This document shows, one piece after another, positions 34,031-44,320 of a stretch of DNA of 64,000 bases (positions are counted from its first letter, which is position 1; each line of letters begins with the position of its first letter). The position numbers and the translations under genes were made by a program. The notes below the pieces were generated by a model. That model was not told where the DNA came from. It was given only the letters and a program-made list of their open reading frames with translations, and did no database searches. The stretch covers positions 1,240,001 through 1,304,000 of the forward strand of contig JAFEVB010000012.1 of assembly GCA_032629725.1 (NCBI GenBank), read 5' to 3'. Origin of the DNA: Gremmenia infestans (taxonomy: Eukaryota > Ascomycota > Leotiomycetes > Helotiales > Hamatocanthoscyphaceae).

Positions 34031-35337
34031 ATGGCTGTTCAATCCCTCAATGTCATTATCATCGGAGCTGGTATCGCGGGACTGACAGCTGGGCTGGCAC
34101 TCGCACAAACCGGTCATTCAGTGACGATACTAGAGAGTGTGTCCCGAATCGCTGAGATTGGGGAGGGCATACAACTGGCGCCCAATGCATCACGTATCCT
34201 CCAAAGGTTTGGGGTTTTGGAAGAGGTAATGAAGGAGACCTTTGTGCTCTCTCGAGTCAGTATTAGGTGAGTCAAGTCACAATGGTACTACTATGCCAGT
34301 GTCACTAGTACAACTAATAACACGGTGTTTAAGGCGATATGACAGCGACGAGGAACTAAATTCGGCACCGTTGATGCCCTCTATTGGAGACCGGTATGGG
34401 GCACCGATGGGTGTCATCCACCGGGGAGACTTACAGCGTGTCCTCTTGAATGCTGCTAAGAAGAGCGGGTGTCAAGTTCTAACATCTCAGACTGTGATAG
34501 CCGCGGACCCAAGATTTTCTCCTCGCTTGCAAGTCCGAGACAACAAAACGAGGATGACTTCCTGGTTCCTGGCCGATGTCGTTCTCGCGGCCGATGGCAT
34601 TCAATCGACGCTGAGGAAACAAATGGCCTTAGCACGTGGCCATAAGGACCAACCTACACCTACCGGCGACGCGGCCTACCGGTTACTGATCCCCCGGGAG
34701 CGATTCAGCATGATGAAATGTTGCTCAAAATGTTGGATCAAGACGTACTGTAGCAATGCGGTATATGGGTCCTGGTGGACACATCATGGCCTATCCCATT
34801 ACGCGGAATACAGTCTAAAATATAGTGCTTTTGCATCCTGCAAAGGCCACGGCCAAAATCGCGGACAACGCATGGACGACCATCATGGGTCCAGGGTAAC
34901 GTGGCGCTGATTGGCGATGCTTGCCATCCCATACTTCCATATGTTGCTCAAGGAGCGGCAAATGCTATGGAAGATGCTGCCGTACTCATGACAGCCTTCA
35001 CCTACACCTCAGATGTCGGGCTGTGAGAAAAGAGCGAGCTGAGAAAATTGCAGCAAGTGCGGCAGCCACTGGCAAGAGTCTGCACATTCTTGACGGGCCG
35101 GAACAGCAAAAGAGAGATGAGGCCATTCGAAATGCAGGCAAAGTGAATCCAGAGAAGAATGATGATCATGCCGATAAATGGCGGGACGCCTCATGGCAGG
35201 TTTGCATGTGGCGAGTGGACGTGATGCGTGAGGCCCTCGAGAAGTGGGAGGAGCTGACGGCAGCGCTGGTGAAGGAACCGACTCCAAGATATAAATGCTG
35301 TCGGGATATGGCAGTACTCTACTATCGAGGATTATGA
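34031..35337 (+). pseudogene. FAD-dependent monooxygenase (salicylate-hydroxylase-like), disrupted
   Basis: The N-terminus is intact: NVIIIGAGIAGLTAGLALAQ is the Rossmann FAD site GxGxxG. AEIGEGIQLAPNASRIL follows, then a clean 67-bp intron (34267-34333), then VIHRGDLQRVL and the second FAD block ADVVLAADGIQSTLR. After about 34700 the frame breaks: MRYMGPGGHIMAYPITRNTV is in another frame and is followed by TAA where a Tyr codon is expected. VALIGDACHPILPYVAQGAA (the FAD ribityl-binding GD block) is in another frame and ends at a TGA near 35029. The C-terminal EKIAASAAATGKSLHI is again shifted. At least three lesions exclude a functional flavoprotein. Relatives hydroxylate aromatic substrates, often in catabolic or secondary-metabolite loci. 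Confidence 0.85.
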
Positions 35338-36297
35338 GGGCAATTCGAGGCCTATTATGGTGGTGGCCTTCGTAAGCGAGTACGTGTCCGATAATCCAGA
35401 GGTATAAAGACCCGCAACGCATTCTTTCTTGTACCCTAGACTTCTACAATGCATAGAAAATGACCCCCAACAGCTTGTATTTTAACAGCGTAAGAGCTTG
35501 TGGGTATGTAAAGTCGCTCCTGCGCTATTATGCTGCGCAGCTATTAGACTGTTCCGTACCACTTTGAAACTGACCTTCTGGTCATCCATTGTTATTGATT
35601 GGGCATGTGAAAGCTGTATTGTGATATAAAGACGATAACCGTTGAGTATTGTCTTCCAAAACTATTATAGTTGCATACCCAGCCGGCATGGATCCCCATG
35701 TTTTTTTGAAACAAAAGTAGAGAATTAGGGCTAGAAGACTTACTGAAATACCGCTGATGTTAATCAAAGTATAGCTCCATCAAGTGTTTAACGTTGACAT
35801 TAACAGTTAGGAGTCTCACGATTTGTTCTCACGCCACTTCGTAGTCGATCCTTCTTCGACGGGCGCCACCTCTAAGATTGCGGAGAAGATATATCGTGAT
35901 AGTCCCGTTCCTTTAAGATAATTCATATATAAAAGAATATATAAAAGAAAGAAGAAATCAAAGATATAATTATTTTCTAGAGCTAAAGTTTAGCGACCCC
36001 TCTCTTGCTTAGTCAGCCAGAGTGGCAGATTCACCAGATTTGGTTGCGATGCACTTCAGCCCACTCAACACGCCGACACCATTGCTTCAACCACATCACC
36101 AATCAATCACTTCTTATCGCCACATTCGATACGCAAATATTCACAGCATTCGAATAGATATAGCTGCACAGGAGCGGTGGGGGCAGCAGCGACAGGAGAT
36201 CCGTGTATTGACGCCGTACACTACCTACGCCTCGATGAACAGCATAGCTTGATACCTGCTACTGGAGCTGCGAGCTCCAGCGGACCATGTTGCGACG
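35338..36297. other. intergenic region upstream of dlt1
   Basis: About 1 kb with no supportable gene. A pair of TATATAAAAG-like sequences lies at about 35925-35948, followed by a CA/TC-rich leader toward the Dlt1 start. Confidence 0.5.
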
Positions 36298-37614
36298 ATG
36301 AAGGCGCCTTCGCTGTTCGGAGCCTTCTACGGGACATTCTTCGTGGCTCTAGCTATCGCTTTAGTTGCATTATTGTTTATCCCCCCCGCCGATGCCTTCC
36401 ATCAAGCCATCAACAACGGTCAAAAATGGATTGCGGTCGTCATAGTGGTTGGCTACGCCATGACCGTTGCTGTTGGGCTTTTCCTCTACTCCTCTCGACT
36501 TTATACCAACAAAAGAGTTCTTGAAGGCATACCGAAGACATACATACCGGTGGATAAAGGGGATGTGACGAAGAACGTCAGGAAAATGGTTGTCGCGAGT
36601 CTGACCAGAAGTGCTGTGATAGCATGGGACTCCAGGCCTCGTATTTCCCCACAACCAGCAACCATCGTCTCCGAGCCAGATGCCCGAGATACGATTGCAA
36701 AGGCTCCTGAGCCAGAATCCGAAGAAAAGGAGGGCCGAGGCTTTTTACGCAGGCACCTGACACAACCTGAGAAGGAGGAATCAACTGTCGTTATTCCACC
36801 TCCGAGTCCATTCTGGGGAAACATTGCACATAGTGGATGGGCCTCGCCCGCTTCACCTGACTTACCAAACTTACAATACACTGCAGTAATCTTAGAATTA
36901 CCACATCTAATAGAAGCAAGGGCTGTCTCCTTGGCACCTCCGGATCCAGAATCAACTACCGAGCCAGCATTACCCGACATCAGAGCAGTGGACCTGCTGC
37001 AAAGACCAGCTTCCATGGGCCTTCGAGATTACATCGGCCACTTAGTAACCATTGGCGTGCTGACGTCGCCTTCGACAGCCACTGACTTCCTCTCCACGTA
37101 TGAATATGCAAGGTTCGGGGGACGACCACTCAACGAAGAGCAATTCCGCGACCTGATGAAGCAATTTGCCGAGGTCCTTCGCACTATGTCTTCACTCAGT
37201 CCCGCCGCCTTGTCAAGTCTAGATATCGAGGAAGACAGCGACGTCGACGAAGATGCGTCCCCCAGTAGCACACCCGTGACACCACGGAGTCGCTCCCTAG
37301 CTTCCTCCCGCAGCTTCACCAGTCTTAGTGGAAGCGAAGGCACCATCCGCACGGCTCTGTCAAGACGCGTAGGTACTCTTGCGTCGACAAGACGATCCGA
37401 CTTTACTACCGCGCCTGCGACACCGAGGAGCAGAAAGCGCGTTGTGTCACGGTCGCCAAGTATGAACAGCTTTGCGCAGAGTAGGAGGACGTGGAATGGG
37501 GGTGGCGACTCTTCGAGCTCGAGTTTACGATCTTCAAGCAGTGTGATCAAACTCAGCAGGACGAACGAGGATGGGGGGTTACCTTATACGCTGAATGTAC
37601 CTGGGGCTCGATAA
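36298..37614 (+). CDS. dlt1: Dlt1 family protein (defect at low temperature protein 1)
   Basis: A single-exon 438-residue protein. Two N-terminal TM helices (about residues 9-29 and 45-65) flank a short loop, as in fungal Dlt1 proteins; LYTNKRVLEGIPKTYIPVDK follows the second helix. The conserved cytosolic block at about residues 235-295 includes RDYIGHLVTIGVL, DFLSTYEYARFGGRPLNEEQ and FRDLMKQFAEVLRTM, which I associate strongly with this family. The C-terminal 130 residues are Ser/Arg-rich and disordered with many SPR/TPRSR phosphosites. In budding yeast DLT1 is linked to growth at low temperature; its biochemical role is unknown. The start is the first in-frame ATG and gives the first TM helix. 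Confidence 0.9.
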   Translation: MKAPSLFGAFYGTFFVALAIALVALLFIPPADAFHQAINNGQKWIAVVIVVGYAMTVAVGLFLYSSRLYTNKRVLEGIPKTYIPVDKGDVTKNVRKMVVASLTRSAVIAWDSRPRISPQPATIVSEPDARDTIAKAPEPESEEKEGRGFLRRHLTQPEKEESTVVIPPPSPFWGNIAHSGWASPASPDLPNLQYTAVILELPHLIEARAVSLAPPDPESTTEPALPDIRAVDLLQRPASMGLRDYIGHLVTIGVLTSPSTATDFLSTYEYARFGGRPLNEEQFRDLMKQFAEVLRTMSSLSPAALSSLDIEEDSDVDEDASPSSTPVTPRSRSLASSRSFTSLSGSEGTIRTALSRRVGTLASTRRSDFTTAPATPRSRKRVVSRSPSMNSFAQSRRTWNGGGDSSSSSLRSSSSVIKLSRTNEDGGLPYTLNVPGAR

Positions 37615-37865
37615 TACTTGCTGCGGGAATTGGGCTCGGGGCTTGGATACAGCTTACGTTGGGTAGTATAATTTTTAATGACACCTAATGTTTTCATGTC
37701 TTTCTTCCCTTTACTTGCTGTTCAATTGCTGTCGACCTCTATGGAAGGTCGCAAGTCGTCCATGATCCTCCTTTTTCTCGTACATCACGTGATACCCCTG
37801 AACTCGTTCCGCTAATCAATTTAGTGCCACCTCACAACCAACAACATCGGATCCACTCTGACCCC

Positions 37866-38098
37866 ATGGGAAACTGCTTGCTCAATAACGAGCAACACAG
37901 GTTCTTGCTTATCTCTCTTATACTCTCACTCACTCAGGAACCCCATTGCCGGCATCTCTGAGATCTGCGCAGTCATGGCATCTCGACCGGAGAATTGCCA
38001 AAGCGAGTATGACTTCTTTCTTTCGTCTACCCCCACTTTCCTTCCTCAAGCTAGACTTGACTTTGAGCTTGAGCCTTTGGCATTCTCTGCGTGGGATC
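37866..38098 (+). CDS. possible small protein with N-myristoylation-type start (speculative)
   Basis: An ATG followed by GGA AAC TGC gives MGNCLLNNEQH, the N-terminal pattern of myristoylated and palmitoylated proteins. If a 37-bp intron with a weak donor (GTTCTT, 37901) and CTCAG acceptor is removed, the frame continues with NPIAGISEICAVMASRP and ends near 38098 at about 65 residues. Unspliced, it stops after 31 residues. No homologous family is recognised and the donor is poor, so this may be chance. Confidence 0.15.
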
Positions 38099-38329
38099 CA
38101 TGTTAGTCAGTTGTCCTTGATACTACGTAGCGCTGCTTTCTTACCTAGGTGTCTTCTCCCATTCGCTTTGTTGCATTTCCTTTTGTCCTGCACTTTTATT
38201 TACCGAAATTCCTCTCGGCAGATGCTTAAGCTCCGTTGCTTGAGCCCATCTTTCGATCGAAGTCTTCAAGGTGAGCTGCCATTTTCTGGGTGTGGGAAGC
38301 TATGCTGGCAGTAGTGGAGGTGTGGGTGT

Positions 38330-38515
38330 ATGCGGGGTGGGAGGAGGTTTGGTTGGTGAGGTAGGAGGTGGTGCGGTTGGTGGAGAGTGAGGTTTGGGTT
38401 GTTTGGGTGGTGGTGCGGGAGGGTGTGGAGGAGGAGGAGGAACTGTGAGGTGGAAGTTAGCTGTGTTTGGTTCTTGGAAGCAGGCCGGTTGAGGGGGGAG
38501 GGGGAAGGGGGATGA
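38330..38515 (+). repeat. G-rich low-complexity tract
   Basis: Dense GG/GGG runs (GGTGGGAGGAGG, GGGTTGTTTGGGTGGTGG, GGTTGAGGGGGGAGGGG) on the + strand; potentially quadruplex-forming. Confidence 0.7.
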
Positions 38516-39065
38516 AGAGATGGAGAGTAGAGTATGCTAAAGGCGAATGGTATGATGGGCAATAAAGAAAGAGAAGTGAGGCATCAACGACTCTGAAAAG
38601 GGCTCTGACGAGATCTTGATATAACATAACTTGGTATTGAAATAGGAGAAATGATTGTTGGAAAAGCATGAAAGCTTCTAGCAATAGTGATGAAGAGATT
38701 CACACATACCCAGTGGCCGAGCCATCAGTCGCACCGGTAGAAGATGGGTAGGAAGACATGGTGGATTGGGTTGAAGGCTGTGGGGGGATATTTCAAGTAC
38801 TTTGTACTTGCTAACACGTGATGATACTAATTGCTTTGATGCCGGGATGGATTTGAAAGATGATTTTTTTACGGGAATTGACACTCATAGGAAATGGGGA
38901 GTTCAGCATGCTCTTATAGTTATGGGTCTAAAGCGACAGCAAGACTCGAGGTAATAGTAGGGCAAACCCAAGCCTTCAACGAAAGTATGCTTGATGCTAC
39001 TCTACTGGTGGCTGTTTCTTGATCCGCATGCGCAGGCCCACGCCGATCTCCCGACTGCCCTGACC

Positions 39066-39115
39066 GACCTGAACCCCTACCCCTCTACCTGACCTGAACC
39101 CCTACCCTTCTACCC
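39066..39115. repeat. 25-bp tandem duplication
   Basis: Two adjacent copies of a 25-bp unit starting GACCTGAACCCCTACCC, nearly identical. Confidence 0.85.
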
Positions 39116-39714
39116 ACCCATCGGTACTGTATCCACCATCACCACTACTAGCTGACGCTGACCAACCCCATCCTCCACGCTAGGTATTTTATGCAGAACG
39201 GCGAATCTCACCCACCAAGTTCCGGTGTTGCGCCTTAGGACTGCGCGTATTTCTCAGTCTGTTGTGCGAACACTTCGTCCGTTTCATGAATTAACCCACT
39301 ACTTCCATACCCTGGTAGAAAAGGACTGCATGATGAGCGCCCCTACTGGTAAAGACCATGAGTGTTGCTACCGTTAAAGCAGATGGGCCAATCGCAATGG
39401 CTTTTACTATGACATGTTGGCTGGATCACTGCCTGATGTCAGTTCTACCTTGTCGCATGCGCACGAGGTACCTACTTGGGAACTGGGTCAAGTTCCGGAG
39501 CAGACACATCTGTCATCGTCGGATCGCGAAAGCTCAGTTTTCACCTCTTCCGTCGACTTTTGATCCTCCAATTTTCAGTATTGCTGATGACCGGGATTAG
39601 AATGTAAAGAGTGGTCAATCTTTTGTCCCTGATCATAATTCACGTGTCTTTTAATTTCATCGCCGAGTCAATCAGAGCCATGATTCCTGCAGCGTTACAA
39701 TTATGTGTATTACC

Positions 39715-39850
39715 CCTGTCAATGAGGTCTCAATGTTACTCCTATCCATGAACTACTAAATGTCCTGTCAATGAGGTCTCAATGTTACTCCTATGCTTGA
39801 ACTACTAAATGTTACCCCTGTCAATGAGGTCTCAATGTTACTCCTGTCAA
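39715..39850. repeat. tandem repeat, period 49-53 bp, about 2.7 copies
   Basis: Copies begin CCTGTCAATGAGGTCTCAAT at 39715, 39764 and 39817. The first two share the following TGTTACTCCTAT and GAACTACTAAATGT parts; the third is partial and ends with a repeated CTGTCAATGA. No coding role is seen. Confidence 0.9.
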
Positions 39851-40496
39851 TGAAATACGCAAAATCCAGCTTTTCCGTTCTCTGGAAATTTGGGCACTGG
39901 TGGGCAGGAGGCAACAAAAGAGTACAACGGCAAGGCTCCCCAACGCGCCCCCAGCAAGGACAGCGTGCAGAGATGGTTAGGAGCACTGTTTAGTTAGTGA
40001 GGTATGCTTTCCGTCGTTGATCTGCAGTCAACCACACTAGCAGGGGGTTTCGAGGATCCAGTGCACCGTCGAAACAATATACACCGTACGCAGTACGCGA
40101 GGTCTTCTCCCATTCGGATCCGAAGCCCTTCTCCAACTCTTCTCATTCTACCAACGCCATGGAGATCAACTATCAGTCAAATGTTTTGGCAAGCGACGCC
40201 AAGAAACTTCTCATGAACTCTTTTAAAACTATTTCTTTATCTGACTCTGAGAAATCTAAGGTGATTAATCATGTTTTAACTCTAGTGTCGAGTTGGACTG
40301 ACTTGTCAACAGCTTCTCGTGCATAGTTCTCAAGAGTTTCTTGGGCAAGGCACCATAGTCTTTGGCACTGGTCGCAGAGCTGCAAGCTCCGTCCATGAAT
40401 ATCCTGAAGCACCAAGTACAATACATCGCCAAGTATAGTAGGTTCTCAAGAAGATCTCTCCTGATATTAAAATTAATTATCTTAACTATTTACGCA

Positions 40497-42101
40497 TCAT
40501 AACTTCGATGCAGCCGGCACTAAAGGAGGTGTTTCCGGCGCAACTAAAGAGAGAATATCGTTCGTCTGGGAAGAAAGACGCTCTTGCGTAGCCTTGAAGA
40601 TGTTTGGTATGCCAACCTCCTCGAACTTCTTCCCATGCAGAATCATCTGCGCAATACCTTTAGTTGATAGCAGGATAAGTGGCATACCATGGCCGCTAAA
40701 ACCAGCCGCAACCAGTTGGCCTGGTTTTCCTGGTACGTCGCCCACATATGGCATAAAATCCGAGCTATATCCCATAACTGCAGCTCAAATTAGCCAGTTT
40801 CTTCATTATGGCCCCAAAACATGGTGCTAGAACAGAGAAGGGGGAAAGACAAGGAGTACGTACTTCCAGTCCAAACTTTATCAGTATACGCGCCGCTGTT
40901 TTCCCAGCCCTTGTAATGCCGCTGCATCAATCCATCGAAATAGTTCTTTGCGGGCTCAATCAGCTTACTATCATCTGTTACACCATACCAGTGCGTTGGA
41001 TCCGACCAGAACTGCTGCTTTGCGCCGCCGACGATGATGCTACCATCGGCGCGCGGGATCAGGTAGTCGTACTGGTTAGCCTTATACCGGAGGCTCATAG
41101 TATTGACGAGAGTCGGCGCCGGCTTGTTTGCTGGCGTTGTGATACGGCTACAGATTCCGCGCACGGGGACAATCTTGTTGGAGAACTGCGGGGCTATGCC
41201 AGAGGTGTAGGCATTAGAAGCAAGGACGACCTTTTTGGCTTTGATGGAGCCGCGGGAGGTGGTCACCGTCCACCGGCCCTGTGAATCAGGGGTATCGGAT
41301 ATGCTCATTACAGGCGTGTGTGTCTGGAGGTTGACACCTTTGGCAACAACAATGCTCAAGAGAGCCATGATTAGCTTGTAGGGCCAGACGTGGCCGGCGG
41401 TAAAGCTGAACGCACAGAGTGCGCCTTTGACTCCGGAAACCTTGAGATCTATTAGCCATCCGTCTCAAACTCTAGATGCTCTTGTGAAACATGCTCCTTC
41501 CGCGTTTTTCCCTGACGTGTACTGCACATCATCTAGAGAAGCTACGCCAGCTTTGACCAGTAAATCGTAATCATCTTTCGACTTCTTAGCAAGCTCCGGA
41601 TCAAAAGTAACGTCTATAGCGCGAGTAAGAACGAAATCGCAATCGATCTTTTCTTTCTCAACGAGAGCCTTGACGGCAAAGACTTGAGAAGCCTCAAAGC
41701 GCGCGACTTCCGCGGCTTCTTGGGCCCCGTACTTCTCGCTATATTTCCGAATGTTGAAATACACGTCCGGCTTCAGATGCCCGCCTATAAACAGTTTGAT
41801 CAGATGGGTTCGAATTAATTCTCGGAGAGTATGACATACCATTCCGCCCCGTTGCGCCGGAGCATGCTTGACGTGCTTCTAGGATTACAATGGATGGCGG
41901 TGACGGGTTATCGTCACAGAGGTGATACGCAGTCGAGGCGCCACTATAACCAGCTCCAATGATCAACACATCGGTTTCTTTTGGTAGCTCTGGTGTTGTT
42001 CGCGCGCTATCCAGCTCATGTAGTTCTGTCCTCCAAAATGGAAGTGTAGAGCTCGGCCACGGGAAGGGAGGAGGATATGAAGGCGCTGGTGGTGGGGACA
42101 T
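40497..42101 (-). CDS. FAD-dependent oxidoreductase, DAO family
   Basis: A 473-residue flavoenzyme in four exons: 42101-41840, 41784-41491, 41448-40864 and 40777-40497. An N-terminal FAD-binding fold TDVLIIGAGYSGASTAYHL (GxGxxG) is followed by ILEARQACSGATGRNG, the DAO-family block after the first betaalphabeta unit. Middle blocks are FTAGHVWPYKLIM, KKVVLASNAYTSGI and QYDYLIPRADGSIIVGGA. The C-terminal FAD-contact segment is DFMPYVGDVPGKPG, then AAGFSGHGMPL. The fungal family oxidises amines or amino acids with O2. Intron 2 (41449-41490) is only 42 bp with donor GTTTCA; without it the frame stops. No other lesion is seen. Substrate unknown. Confidence 0.88.
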
Positions 42102-43087
42102 GTTGAATCAGGTAGTTTGGCTATCGCCGAAAGATGAAATGTTTGTGAGCGTAAAGGGGACTACTGCTTTGATACCACTTCAGAAGAGCAGAGGCTGTTG
42201 ATAAGCTTTTATGATACCGTAGCCATTGCAATTGCCAGGGGAAAAGCGATGCTATAGTGGGATCGGTGATGTGCGAGAATTGTGGGATTCAGACGGAAAG
42301 TTGCGAGGCAGTTCGTCCCGCCAAGTTACCCACCAACCCCCCATTTCCGAAACGAAGCTACGGCGAGCAATCGATCGGCCTAAGCTTATAAGGTACCGGT
42401 AGCCAATTAGTGGCGCTGCATCGTATCTACCTATATCGTCGAATAACTAATATGATATAAAGTTTCACTTTATTGAGATACTATCTTAATGCCACCTTTT
42501 GATTTTCATGTAGTAGGTGCCATGCTCGTGTCCTATTTTATGTACATGATAAACGTGAATTTGACAGGTTCTATAACCTAACGACGGTTACTACCGCTTC
42601 CCCTATCTTGCTATCTTAGTATTGATTACATGCTTTGGCTTCGCTATCTTGCTATTGCTATCTTCTTATCGCCTATTATCTATGATCATTATCGTACCTC
42701 TACTTACTGTGTTCTAATCAAAATGCCCCGCCATTTAGGAATAACAAACTTTGAAGCATCTGTGCGTGGGCATCTAGTCTAGATATCTGCCAGACCCTAC
42801 TTTGACTTACCGAAGTAGGACTATAGTACCCCTAACTGGTGCCCGTTGATCCACCCTTTTGGCGTTCTCGGGAGGCTGGGGATTAAACATGGGGGTAGGC
42901 CGAAGGCCTGGGTATACGCCGTAAGCTGAATTCTGGTTAATGACTTTTTTGATAAAATAAAATAAAAGTTGGAAGTAGAAAGATTATAATATTTCACCTA
43001 TTTATCATTTTATAGGAATGAATATTTAACCTGAAATGATTTTGAGTGTAAGCTATTAAGCTATAATCAGGTTCCATGCCCAATTCG
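42102..43087. other. intergenic, A+T-rich in its right part
   Basis: About 1 kb with no supportable gene. 42430-43060 is A+T-rich with repeated TTGCTATCTTAG-like words around 42605-42680. The left end holds the promoter of the DAO gene. Confidence 0.5.
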
Positions 43088-43899
43088 TCATTGTGAAGCA
43101 GCAATGACTTGGTCTGCCATTTCAGGTAGTGTAGGGGCCATCACATCCATCTTCCCAAATAACTCCACGCATGGTTCATTCTCCCATATCGAACAGTATG
43201 CGCCTCTAAATCTATAGTTTGAAGCACAATTAGCATCCCATAGTGGAGTTTGACAATTGCCAGGAATACATGTCCTGCTTACCCTGTGCGTTTTGCTGCT
43301 GAGACATCCCACATATGTGCTGCTCCAAACCAGACTGAATGGCCTATTCCACCGCTCTTCTCCACACCAAATTGCTCCAAAAGCGGGCGGTAGGCTTCCG
43401 ATGCCGGTTTTCCTACTCCTAAAGTATCGCAAGACAAGAGATTTTCTGCTGGCATCTCAATGCCGCCCGATTTGAAGTAGGCGCCGACGCGTGCAATGTC
43501 GCCCGCCGTGAATGCCCAAACGGTGAAACCAGCTGCTCGAAGTTTCTGGACACACTGTGCAGCGCCAGGTCGCATCTTGAGCTGGCGATATGCAGCCAGA
43601 ATATAATCTCTATCTTCGTCTGTGGCGAACTTGCGGGGTTCTTGGACTCCAGCCATCCATAGCATGCGATAGAAAAGTGGCCCGAAGACGTCGAAAAAGA
43701 CGGTGTATTTCCCCGACATTGACATATAAGTGTATTCTCGCTCAGCTGCCTCCATCCACGCAAATCCTAGGAGTTTTGGTTTGATGTATTCTGCGCGGAG
43801 TTTCTCGCCCAGTCGAGATTCAATGGCCTCGAAGAAGTGGTCGTAGGACACAAGGGTGCCCACAACATCGAAAACGATTTGTTTCTCTGCCTTGACCAT
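43088..43899 (-). CDS. HAD-superfamily hydrolase, haloacid-dehalogenase type II-like
   Basis: A 246-residue protein in two exons (43899-43283 and 43211-43088; 71-bp intron with GTAAGC donor). Motif I is VFDVVGTL, with Asp in the nucleophile position and the DxxGT form of type II haloacid dehalogenases (usually DxYGT, here Val replaces Tyr). Motif II is the Thr of FTAGD; the conserved Lys lies in GVGKPASEAY; motif IV lies in VWFGAAHMWDVSAAKRTGF, equivalent to the SxxxWD block. The cap domain (about residues 15-95) is helical. Bacterial relatives hydrolyse 2-haloacids by an Asp-ester intermediate; fungal members are mostly uncharacterised, so the substrate is open. It is transcribed in the same direction as the DAO gene about 1 kb away, and divergently from the permease. 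Confidence 0.88.
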
Positions 43900-44320
43900 T
43901 TTGTGAAAGTTTTAATGGGTTTTAATGTACACAAGAGCGATTAATGAAGAAATCTTGCTTTTGTAGATTAACGAGGTACGTTGAACGCTTCTTTATTGTT
44001 TCGCAACTGTTCCACTCTCGGGTCATTTTTTCATGGACATGGATCTGGGGCTACTCCACTCTTGTCCGCCTTGTCCTAGGACGATGGCTTTTTGCTATCG
44101 CAACCCTTGCAAGAACATTTCCACTCACGTATCTCCCCGTAGAGACTCAATAATCTACCGCAAAATACCGACGAGATCATGGAAAGATTACACGTGCTGA
44201 TAATAGTTGTGATATGTAGGCTTGTACTCTAAGTGTTTACTTTAAATCATCGCATCCCCACCGGATGAAATATACCATTCTTTACATCAATAGATCAGGG
44301 AACTTTGTCTTCATTAAAGT
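43900..44320. promoter_or_regulatory. shared divergent promoter region of HAD hydrolase and permease
   Basis: A 421-bp spacer lies between divergent starts, so regulation may be shared. I see no certain factor site in it. Confidence 0.4.

Larger units (their letters stand above)
37615..40496. other. long intergenic region with repeats, no firm gene
   Basis: About 2.9 kb. It contains a possible small MGNC gene (37866-38098), a G-rich + strand tract (38330-38515), and tandem repeats at 39066-39115 and 39715-39850. Frames such as 38266-38562 (minus; Pro/His/Leu-rich) only reflect the G-rich tract, and 39358-39600 has no domain. Confidence 0.5.

Noticed and set aside
38266..38562. 98-residue minus-strand Pro/His/Leu-rich frame
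   Set aside because: The composition simply mirrors the G-rich tract; no start context, homology or splice evidence.
41286..41468. Separate 60-residue minus-strand gene
   Set aside because: It is an out-of-frame reading of exon 3 of the DAO-family oxidoreductase.
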